23,513 bases of DNA from a virus. The stretch lies in IMG/VR virus record IMGVR_UViG_3300051212_000938, positions 1 to 23,513 of that record, one strand, 5' to 3'. The notes under the pieces are model-generated. The model did not search any database. It was not told the DNA's origin and saw nothing but the letters and a program-made list of their open reading frames with translations. The position numbers were made by a program, and so were the translations under genes. Below, piece after piece: positions 5,261 to 11,131 of the stretch; within the stretch, counting starts at the first letter, position 1; every line of letters begins with the position of its first letter.

Positions 5261-6092
5261 CTAGTCTTTTTCTTTTGGAAGTATCTATATTTCTTTTCTT
5301 TTGATAGTTTGATAAACCTGCAGGAGATGATATGTATCCCGTTTCTAAACAAATCCATCTTTGTAAAGATGTTTTTATGCCAAGTTCTTTTTTTTGTTCC
5401 GCAGTTAATGAGAAAATCCCTTTGTTATGTTCTTTGCACATTTTACCTGTTATTTGTCCTCCACTGATACAGGATTTTTTCTTTTTTTCTTCATCCATTC
5501 CATATATTCCTGTTTTCATTTCATATGATTTTTTTCCTCCCACTTTTCCACCTTCACTTCCATATTTTTTTCTTTCTTCTTTTGATAATCCACATATACC
5601 AACTCCAAGTTCTTTAACTTTATTTCCTGCCTTTTTACTAATCTCCATTCTTTGTTCTTTAGTTATTGCAAATATACCAACTCCAAGTTCTTTAGTTTTA
5701 TTGCCATTTTCTATTAATTGATCCTTTGTTAAAGTAAATATTCCAGATTTATTCTCTCTTGTTTTTATTCCACCCCTTCTTCCAGATTTTGTTAAAGATT
5801 TTATAGAATAAGAACCTCCACATCTTTCATTAAGACAACAAGGATCATTAAGAACTGGTTTTATCAATCTATCCTCAAGTTTTCTACATTCTTCATAACC
5901 TTCATCAGTATAATCAAATACTTCTAATATTTGTTTCTTTGGTGTATAAAATTCCCAACATCACTTATTTGTTATTGGAGAACCCCAGTATTCCTCATCA
6001 AATACTTTTTCTTTCTTACTTCCATAATAGTAGTAAGAAACCTCTTCAAAGGTAATTTTGTATGTGTAAATTCTTGGACTTTGTGAAGTCAT
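5256..6092 (-). pseudogene. GIY-YIG-type homing endonuclease, broken by one in-frame TGA
   Basis: From the ATG at 6092 the frame reads MTSQSPRIYTYKITFEE, then SYYYYGSKK, a GIY-YIG-like start (Tyr-x-Tyr-Lys-Ile-Thr ... Tyr-Tyr-Gly-Ser). A TGA occupies codon 44 (5963-5961). The same frame continues without a shift for 234 more codons: WEFYTPKKQILEVFDYTDEG, LIKPVLNDPCCLNE, then about five NUMOD-like repeats built on GI(F/Y/C)-x-(L/I/M)-(T/S/D)-x-(D/E)-(Q/E), and a tail with CLETGYISSP and NIDTSKRKRLE. A TGG-to-TGA change would explain the stop. Alternatives are readthrough, internal initiation (a TTG at 5867) or a sequencing error. A late promoter precedes it. Confidence 0.8.
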
Positions 6093-6104
6093 TTCTATTC
6101 TATT

Positions 6105-6178
6105 AAACCCGCATTAGTATTTATAATAGAAAAGGTGCCCAAAAGAGCACCTAATCTTATCTGTAGAGTTTGCGGGTT
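6105..6178 (-). promoter_or_regulatory. Late promoter TATAAATA between inverted-repeat arms
   Basis: TATAAATA lies at 6125-6118 on the minus strand, 25 nt before the ATG of the endonuclease gene. Arms AACCCGCA (6106-6113) and TGCGGGTT (6171-6178) flank both it and the terminator hairpin at 6133-6152. Late RNA should start near 6112 and would lack the upstream arm; read-through RNA would carry both arms. Confidence 0.6.
6132..6152 (-). terminator. Intrinsic terminator of the helicase operon
   Basis: On the minus strand AGGTGC (6152-6147) pairs with GCACCT (6138-6133) around an 8-nt loop and is followed by TTTCT. It lies about 40 nt after the stop of the 6191-6430 gene, the last gene of the run that begins with the helicase. 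Confidence 0.65.
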
Positions 6179-6190
6179 CAACAGATATCA

Positions 6191-6430
6191 TTATTTATTC
6201 ATATTTTTGTATTCTTCCATCAACTCTTTTGCGAGTTTCATAGACCGTCGCCACATAAGATACTTCACAATCGGATTACGAGGATTATAAAGTATCCACC
6301 ACTTTACTTTCTCATATTCTACTCTTGCCAGTTGAGTTATTAAATAAAATCCTCTAGCAACAGAAGAATCGGTAACAATCAAATAACCAATACAGAAGAA
6401 TATGATGAAGTAAATGTATGTGGTATTCAT
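6191..6430 (-). CDS. Small membrane-anchored protein
   Basis: This 79-residue protein has one N-terminal transmembrane helix at about residues 4-20 (YIYFIIFFCIGYLIV). A basic, aromatic, helical domain follows (VKWWILYNPRNPIVKYLMWRR) and ends LAKELMEEYKNMNK. It is probably an inner-membrane protein with a cytoplasmic C-terminus. From memory, similar proteins occur in T4-like cyanophages. Its start forms an ATGA overlap with the gene upstream, and it is the last gene before the terminator. Confidence 0.8.
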   Translation of the reverse strand: MNTTYIYFIIFFCIGYLIVTDSSVARGFYLITQLARVEYEKVKWWILYNPRNPIVKYLMWRRSMKLAKELMEEYKNMNK

Positions 6431-6588
6431 CTTCGTATTGTTTTGAGATATTCTAACACATTCTCACGCACTGCCATCAACTCATTGTAACACTTTTGAT
6501 TGTGAGCACATTGTCGCAACTCGTGGTCTGGTTTATGGACGGATTCAATAAACAGATCCAGTCCACGATTCCATTGGTCATTTGTCAT
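6427..6588 (-). CDS. Short hypothetical protein of 53 residues
   Basis: The ATG is at 6588 and the TGA (6429-6427) forms an ATGA overlap with the next start. The protein begins MTNDQWNRGLDLFIESVHK and ends VLEYLKTIRR. It has two Cys and three His residues in the middle (HELRQCAHNQKCYN), but their spacing is not a recognised zinc site. It is predicted helical. Its start overlaps the preceding gene by 11 nt. Function is unknown. Confidence 0.7.
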   Translation of the reverse strand: MTNDQWNRGLDLFIESVHKPDHELRQCAHNQKCYNELMAVRENVLEYLKTIRR

Positions 6589-6748
6589 CTTTTTTAATTG
6601 TTACAGGACAAAAGGGAACAACTTTACGAATTTCTTGAATGATTTCAGTTCTTTGAGTCGTTGTGAGTCCAGCAACTCTTGAAAGACGATTAATAAGACT
6701 TAAAGCATCCGAACAAGATATGGTTGTTGTCAGTAATAGTGCGACCAT
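6578..6748 (-). CDS. Short protein of 56 residues with hydrophobic N-terminus
   Basis: The ATG at 6748 is preceded by GGGAATGAG, a good ribosome-binding site. The protein opens MVALLLTTTISCSDALSLIN and continues with a helix (GLTTTQRTEIIQEIRKVVPF). The N-terminus could be a short signal or lipoprotein leader ending at Cys12, but it lacks the usual positive charges and the position three before the Cys is Thr. A 21-residue frame starting at 6755 overlaps it and looks less likely. No family is recognised. Confidence 0.6.
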   Translation of the reverse strand: MVALLLTTTISCSDALSLINRLSRVAGLTTTQRTEIIQEIRKVVPFCPVTIKKDDK

Positions 6749-6769
6749 TACTCATTCCCATATTTCCAA

Positions 6770-6777
6770 TATTTATT
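6770..6777 (-). promoter_or_regulatory. Late-promoter candidate AATAAATA
   Basis: AATAAATA on the minus strand follows and overlaps the TAA stop (6778-6776) of the upstream gene, 21 nt before the ATG at 6748. It shares the stop-codon overlap seen at other late-promoter candidates. Weak on its own. Confidence 0.35.
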
Positions 6778-6979
6778 AGGAGAATCCCTTGCTCTTAACC
6801 TTTTTTTTATCTTTTACGATTATAACATCTAAAAAATCCGGAATCTGACAATTTTGATACCAATACATCTGAGTGTCTTCCCAATTATCAAAAAACTGGA
6901 TTTTACCACTCTTCAATACAATCTCATAGTCATGCCTATCATAAAGACCATCAGATGTGACTTTAAATGTCTTTGTCAT
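6776..6979 (-). CDS. Small hypothetical protein
   Basis: This 67-residue protein opens MTKTFKVTSDGLYDRHDYEI and reads as a small beta-rich domain: alternating hydrophobic strands, an aromatic stretch (FFDNWEDTQMYWYQNC) and a basic tail KDKKKVKSKGFS. Its start forms an ATGA overlap with the gene upstream. It sits in the middle of the helicase operon. No family is recognised. Confidence 0.75.
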   Translation of the reverse strand: MTKTFKVTSDGLYDRHDYEIVLKSGKIQFFDNWEDTQMYWYQNCQIPDFLDVIIVKDKKKVKSKGFS

Positions 6980-7197
6980 ATGAATTTATCCAATGTGGAG
7001 ATAGATTTGCCCTTCATTGCCTTCTTAATGTAAGTCAAAGCAGACCTATAGTTGTTGGCAGTATGAATCTGCTGCCCGTTGTGGAGAATCACAAATTTCT
7101 TCCCCCAAGGTACTGCTGCCCACATTCCATCCTTTGTCACATAACCATTCGGATCTCCTGGTTTTGGATTCAAGAGACCCTCATTTTGAATATTCAT
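6976..7197 (-). CDS. Small hypothetical protein
   Basis: The protein has 73 residues from the ATG at 7197 (MNIQNEGLLNPKPGDPNGY); an in-frame TTG one codon earlier is rejected. The core WAAVPWGKKFVILHNGQQIH reads as antiparallel strands, followed by a basic helix (RSALTYIKKAMKGK). It could bind nucleic acid, but nothing specific shows this. The ATG shares its A with the TGA of the upstream gene (TGATG). Confidence 0.75.
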   Translation of the reverse strand: MNIQNEGLLNPKPGDPNGYVTKDGMWAAVPWGKKFVILHNGQQIHTANNYRSALTYIKKAMKGKSISTLDKFI

Positions 7198-7337
7198 CAA
7201 TACAAAACTGTAGAAGACATAACACGGGCGTTTGGATATTGTGCAAGAGCAACCTGAACTGCCTCTTGACGGTTACGCGCATAACATTCAACATAGAATG
7301 TCTGACCACTAACCATGCAGGTGACACGATGTTTCAT
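7197..7337 (-). CDS. Short hypothetical protein of 46 residues
   Basis: The ATG at 7337 has GAGGT eight bases upstream, and the TGA shares a base with the next ATG. The protein, MKHRVTCMVSGQTFYVECYA then RNRQEAVQVALAQYPNARV, reads as a beta-beta-alpha-beta unit in which a strand pair precedes an Ala-rich helix. This layout, with a conserved ARN...EA..VA segment, is common in small cyanophage proteins, from memory. It is the first gene after the helicase in this operon. Confidence 0.75.
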   Translation of the reverse strand: MKHRVTCMVSGQTFYVECYARNRQEAVQVALAQYPNARVMSSTVLY

Positions 7338-7348
7338 AATTAAATACC

Positions 7349-8587
7349 TCAGCGTTTGATGGTGGAGATTGCAGGTTCGCCTTGAACAAAGATTGTCTCA
7401 GCAACGCTCTGCAGGCGTTTGGCAGTTGCGATACCGACATTACTATACACGGGAACATGGATGAACCCATAGGACTTGTGATAGTCATTCAACTGTCCAG
7501 GGATCAAAGTCCCCTCTGAGAGGCGCTTAGAATCGTCTGGATGAAGGCGAATCACCCTACCGATAGTCTGTGCCATAGCGATGTAATCCATGTTCCTCAT
7601 GAGGACGCAGGAGGTCAATCCAGGGCAGTTGATACCCTCAGAAAGGATGCTGTAGTGAAGAATGATAAACTTCTTCTCAGGATCCTTACCCCATGCAGTC
7701 AGAGTGTCAAAGAACACCTCACGGGAAACCTTTTGATTGTTGATAAATGCACCATACTTTGCAGTTACCCACAATACATCATATCCATGAGACTGAACTT
7801 CTGTCATGAAATCAGTCTCTGCAAGCATCCGAATCAACACTTTGGTATTGGGCGCAGCTACCAGAACCTTTTGCATATTGTCTTCATTGAGAATCGTATC
7901 CAGAAGAGTCATGCAATCACGCTCTGCTGCATCATCTTTATCACGAGTTGCATTGACTTGACTCACACAAACTTGAGGAGGAACGATGAAACCACCCTCA
8001 ACTAATTCAGGAGCAGGAACATTACAAATCACTTGACCATACACAGATCCATCGTTCATCCCAGGTTTGGAAATAGTAGCAGAATGCTTAGGAGTAGCAG
8101 TGAAGAAATAGCAGCGGTTAGCAGTAGCAGAGAAGTGCTTTGTAGCAGGGAAAAAGTGACTCTTAACGCTATTATGTGCTTCATCGAAGTAAATAGTGTC
8201 AATATGAATATCTGCCTGTTGCAGACGCTGAAGAGAATTATAAGTAGTAAAGATCAGTTTATGACCTTTGTTGTGATAGTTCCATGCAAAGATCCTATTC
8301 GGACTTGTAGTGCTGTAATGAGATGTCTCACCACTATGCACATGAAGAACGCTAGCGTTAGTGATAAACTCAAGAAACTCAGCAGACAACTGCTCCGCTA
8401 GCATGATGCGTGGAGCAACCACCACAATCGTTTGAGGATCGCTATTGGAAAACTTTTTGATCGCATCAGCAATCATGGTCAGAGTCTTTCCAGACCCAGT
8501 GGGCATGATCAATTGACCAATACGATACTTGAGCATTGCTTCAATACCGCGTTGTTGGTGAGGACGGAGTTGAATCACGGGGTTCAT
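7349..8587 (-). CDS. SF2 (DEAH-type) helicase, UvsW-like or res-subunit-like
   Basis: This 412-residue ATP-dependent helicase has the SF2 motifs in order: Q/RPHQ region LRPHQQRGIE at 7-16; Walker A MPTGSGKT at 28-35; motif Ia VVVAPR at 55-60; motif Ib region FTTYNSLQ; motif II DEAH at 135-138; motif III TATP at 163-166; motif V region SEGINCPG; motif VI QTIGRVIRL at 340-348. It resembles the helicase cores of type III restriction subunits and phage UvsW. No separate nuclease domain or long accessory region is visible. It is the first gene after an early-type promoter, so a replication, recombination or anti-host role is possible. Confidence 0.9.
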   Translation of the reverse strand: MNPVIQLRPHQQRGIEAMLKYRIGQLIMPTGSGKTLTMIADAIKKFSNSDPQTIVVVAPRIMLAEQLSAEFLEFITNASVLHVHSGETSHYSTTSPNRIFAWNYHNKGHKLIFTTYNSLQRLQQADIHIDTIYFDEAHNSVKSHFFPATKHFSATANRCYFFTATPKHSATISKPGMNDGSVYGQVICNVPAPELVEGGFIVPPQVCVSQVNATRDKDDAAERDCMTLLDTILNEDNMQKVLVAAPNTKVLIRMLAETDFMTEVQSHGYDVLWVTAKYGAFINNQKVSREVFFDTLTAWGKDPEKKFIILHYSILSEGINCPGLTSCVLMRNMDYIAMAQTIGRVIRLHPDDSKRLSEGTLIPGQLNDYHKSYGFIHVPVYSNVGIATAKRLQSVAETIFVQGEPAISTIKR

Positions 8588-8658
8588 TGCGTATGAGACT
8601 ATTATAGCAGAAGACCGTCCCTGATGCGACTCAGTGGACGGTCTCTTAAGTGTCCTAT
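8587..8658 (-). repeat. Promoter plus stem-loop cassette, copy 2
   Basis: This is the second copy of the cassette at 1366-1440, with conserved edges and a different stem. AGACCGTCC (8612-8620) pairs with GGACGGTCT (8636-8644), and CTGA/TCAG continues the stem inside after one bulged base (8635), leaving a 6-nt loop. No T-run follows. It separates the 614-residue fibre gene from the helicase gene. Confidence 0.65.
8601..8609 (-). promoter_or_regulatory. Early promoter with extended -10, helicase operon
   Basis: TGCTATAAT (8609-8601) is an extended -10 element on the minus strand. No good -35 box is found 16-18 nt upstream, where the hairpin lies. The bases following it match those after the -10 at 1380-1385 (CTCATAC). 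The helicase ATG is 14 nt further on. Confidence 0.6.
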
Positions 8659-8709
8659 AAAGCTTTAGACTCTCATCTTCAACCGGGACAAAGGTAGTCT
8701 ATATGGTTT
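8659..8709. other. Rest of the gap between the fibre stop and the helicase promoter cassette
   Basis: The 122-bp gap between the helicase start and the fibre stop has no gene. Beyond the cassette it holds an AAAGCTTT palindrome and a weak 6-bp inverted repeat (TAGACT at 8666-8671, AGTCTA at 8696-8701; 24-nt loop). I see no RNA gene here. Confidence 0.4.
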
Positions 8710-10554
8710 TTAGTACAGTGTCAAGCTTGTAGATCCAACACCAGTAATTGTGAAGGTTAATACATTACCTGATACTGTGATTTTTACTGGATTAGTGACT
8801 CCAATACCACTTGTAAATCCACCTTGAGATGTTGTAATTCCAGAAACATTAAGACTTTGTGCAGTTGTAATGTTAAGAGTAGAAGTTTCAGAAACATTAA
8901 GAGTAGATACTGATGCAATACCGCCAACTACGTTTGTTGCTGTGGTTGCAGTTCCTGTTAAAGAACCACTAAAAGTTGTTGCTGTTACGATACCAATACT
9001 ATAAATATTGCCAATGTTGGCGTTTGTTGCAGTAAGATTAGATGCCTGAATAAGTCCAGATGCTCTTACTCCACTTGATGTGATAGCAACACCAGGGCCA
9101 AAAAGAGGATCTCCACCAACAAAAAACTCATAAGAATTGCTAGAAATTGTGCTTGTAGAAATTCCAAGTCTTGATAAAGTTGTAATACCAAGATTTCCTG
9201 TTAAAGATCCATTGAATGTAATATTTCCAGTTACATCCAGATTATTTGTGACAGTTAAATTGCTATCAATTGTTGTGATGCCTGTAATATAAGAAGTTCC
9301 TACAACATATAAGTGACTCGTTGGATTCGTAATACCAAGTCCAAGTTTTCCATCATATGTTAGTGACATTACTGGATTTGATGGGTCTTGACCGTAAATC
9401 CAATGGAAAGTACCAGTTCCTAATCCAGCACTACCATAATCAAGATAATAGTTGACATTTCCAGCGTTTGAGTTTATAATATCTAAAGATGTTGGGGTAC
9501 TATACAAATAGAATCCATTTGTATTTCCAGTTCTTACCTCTGCACTTCTACCAATACCAATTGTAGCAACACTATTTGCACTAATTACACGAATTGAAGA
9601 AATACCCGTTTTATTAACTTCAATATCTGCTTCTGGTTGTGTTGTGGTGCCTACTCCCACCTTTGCTGGGAATCCAACAACATAAAGTGCTTGAGTTACT
9701 GTTGCAATTCCAGTTGAAGTAAATCCACTATTTACAGAAGTAACAGAAACTGTTCCTGAAGGTGCTAAAGTTGTTGCAGTTGATGCAGTTCCAGTTAGAT
9801 TCCCTACAAAAGTATTAGCAGTTATAATTCCAGAAACAATATTGGGAGGAAGTCTAGATGTACTTAATGTCCCCGTTGTAATGTTATCAGCATTAATTGC
9901 AGTTAATCCTGCACCAGATCCTACAAAAGATGATGCTGTAATTATTCCTGATAATCTAATACTTGATGGGAAGAATGAAGTACTTAAAGTGCCAGAAGAT
10001 ATGTTAGAGGCATTAATTAGGGATATATCAGATCCAAATCCAGAGAAAGATGTTGCCGTAATTATACCATTACTATAAACATCACCGGTAGAGTTAATAC
10101 CAATACCCGAGGAATATACAAGAGGATTTACCCCAACTTGCAAATAAAATACAGGACTTGTAGTTGCTATTCCAACTGTACCTGCAGCATAAATGCTAGA
10201 GACACCTGCTCCAGTATTTACGTCTACCCACTGTGATGTTGGTAAGTTTAATAATTTAGAACCATCTCCATAATAAGTTACAACTCCAGAAGTAGCAGTT
10301 ATAATTCCTGAAGTTAGTGATGTAATTCCTATGTTCAGAGTTGTAAATGATCCTACACCAACGCTTAAGTTTGAAATATTTGCAGATCCTGCAGTAACTA
10401 GTCCAGTAACTCTTGCGTCTCCATAAACATTCAACAAATAATCTTTAGGTATTGTGGTTCCAATACCGACTAGACCATTTGCATTAACGATAAAGTTGTC
10501 ATTATCAACCTGAACTCCATTCCTAAAGTTAAATGACTTGTTATAATTTGCCAT
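8710..10554 (-). CDS. Fibre-like virion protein with internal repeats
   Basis: This 614-residue protein is Gly/Thr/Ser/Ile-rich and low in charge, as in phage fibre proteins. It opens MANYNKSFNFRNGVQVDNDN, followed by VGIGTTIPKDYLLNVYGDA, a phrase common in cyanophage tail-fibre-like proteins. A unit of about 40 residues is repeated at roughly 160-255, built around SGIITA(T/S/N)(S/T)F and (S/T)GTLSTS; further GIT, SGI and GNLTG units follow. No enzyme motif is seen. It is expected to be a trimeric, beta-structured adhesin or fibre on the virion. It is preceded by a CATAAATA late-promoter candidate and is the last gene of the late module. Confidence 0.8.
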   Translation of the reverse strand: MANYNKSFNFRNGVQVDNDNFIVNANGLVGIGTTIPKDYLLNVYGDARVTGLVTAGSANISNLSVGVGSFTTLNIGITSLTSGIITATSGVVTYYGDGSKLLNLPTSQWVDVNTGAGVSSIYAAGTVGIATTSPVFYLQVGVNPLVYSSGIGINSTGDVYSNGIITATSFSGFGSDISLINASNISSGTLSTSFFPSSIRLSGIITASSFVGSGAGLTAINADNITTGTLSTSRLPPNIVSGIITANTFVGNLTGTASTATTLAPSGTVSVTSVNSGFTSTGIATVTQALYVVGFPAKVGVGTTTQPEADIEVNKTGISSIRVISANSVATIGIGRSAEVRTGNTNGFYLYSTPTSLDIINSNAGNVNYYLDYGSAGLGTGTFHWIYGQDPSNPVMSLTYDGKLGLGITNPTSHLYVVGTSYITGITTIDSNLTVTNNLDVTGNITFNGSLTGNLGITTLSRLGISTSTISSNSYEFFVGGDPLFGPGVAITSSGVRASGLIQASNLTATNANIGNIYSIGIVTATTFSGSLTGTATTATNVVGGIASVSTLNVSETSTLNITTAQSLNVSGITTSQGGFTSGIGVTNPVKITVSGNVLTFTITGVGSTSLTLY

Positions 10555-10571
10555 CTCGGAGACTTTTTAAG

Positions 10572-10579
10572 TATTTATG
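10572..10579 (-). promoter_or_regulatory. Late-promoter candidate CATAAATA
   Basis: CATAAATA on the minus strand includes the TAA stop (10577-10575) of the collar-protein gene, within TCATAAATAC. It lies 18 nt before the ATG of the 614-residue fibre gene, at a suitable distance for a late transcript. Confidence 0.55.
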
Positions 10580-11114
10580 AAACTCTCATAATGAACGCTA
10601 AAGCGTAGTATGGTGGTCTGTTTTCATGTGCTCCATTTTGACCCTCAGCAGTAATTCCATGTTGGTGATTATTATTGACACCTCCAGTATTAGAATACCA
10701 TCTTGCATCCTGCGGTTGATCTGGTCCCTCAGCTCTAAATGACCCATCCGGACCAGTTCCTCCAAAATTACCATCATTAATTACATAATATTGATCAAAA
10801 CCACTATTTAAATTGTGAGTATGATTGGGGGAGTCATTTCCAGTTGTTCCTCCATGGGAGTGAGATGGCATTTCATTTATAGTAAGTGCTACTGAATTAG
10901 CACCACCAGTAGCAGCAACAGCATATCCACTACCAGCACCTACAATAAATCTATCTTGTAGATTTGGAGTACCGTTAGTACCATTACATAAAGACCAACC
11001 AGTAGGGATGGTGGCGATGGTTCCAGACCACATAATAATTCCACCAACTGGAATTGTTCCAGATGCTTGACTTCCAAATGTATCTCCTAATAAAGTTGCT
11101 TGTGTAACTGACAT
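10575..11114 (-). CDS. Short phage tail-collar-domain protein
   Basis: This 179-residue protein has the tail collar domain pattern: IPVGGIIMWSG near residue 21, then IPTGWSLCNG, TPNLQDRFIVGAGSGY and ATGG. A His-rich region follows (MPSHSHGG, HTHNL, NNNHQHG) and it ends NRPPYYALAFIMRVS. In T4 short tail fibres such histidines bind metal along the trimer axis; that role is inferred here. A strong ribosome-binding site, AAGGAG, precedes the ATG. It lies between two large fibre genes and is probably a tail-tip or baseplate fibre protein. Confidence 0.88.
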   Translation of the reverse strand: MSVTQATLLGDTFGSQASGTIPVGGIIMWSGTIATIPTGWSLCNGTNGTPNLQDRFIVGAGSGYAVAATGGANSVALTINEMPSHSHGGTTGNDSPNHTHNLNSGFDQYYVINDGNFGGTGPDGSFRAEGPDQPQDARWYSNTGGVNNNHQHGITAEGQNGAHENRPPYYALAFIMRVS

Positions 11115-11131
11115 TTCTTTATCTCCTTATA

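Noticed and set aside
5256-5867. The C-terminal endonuclease part as an independent gene starting at TTG 5867.
   Set aside because: The frame extends in phase upstream to a GIY-YIG-like start with only one stop between, and there is no good ribosome-binding site at 5867.
6165-6178. GCGGGTTCAAC resembles the T arm of a tRNA.
   Set aside because: No acceptor, anticodon or D arm can be drawn around it; it is one arm of the inverted repeat before the endonuclease gene.
6689-6761. A short frame from 6761 or 6755 (MGMSNGRTITDN...) ahead of the 56-residue gene.
   Set aside because: It is only 21-23 codons, overlaps the better candidate in another frame, and the ribosome-binding site suits the ATG at 6748.
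8710-10554. Repeated DNA in the fibre gene considered as a CRISPR array.
   Set aside because: Repeats are coding, degenerate and irregular, and the frame is open through all of them.
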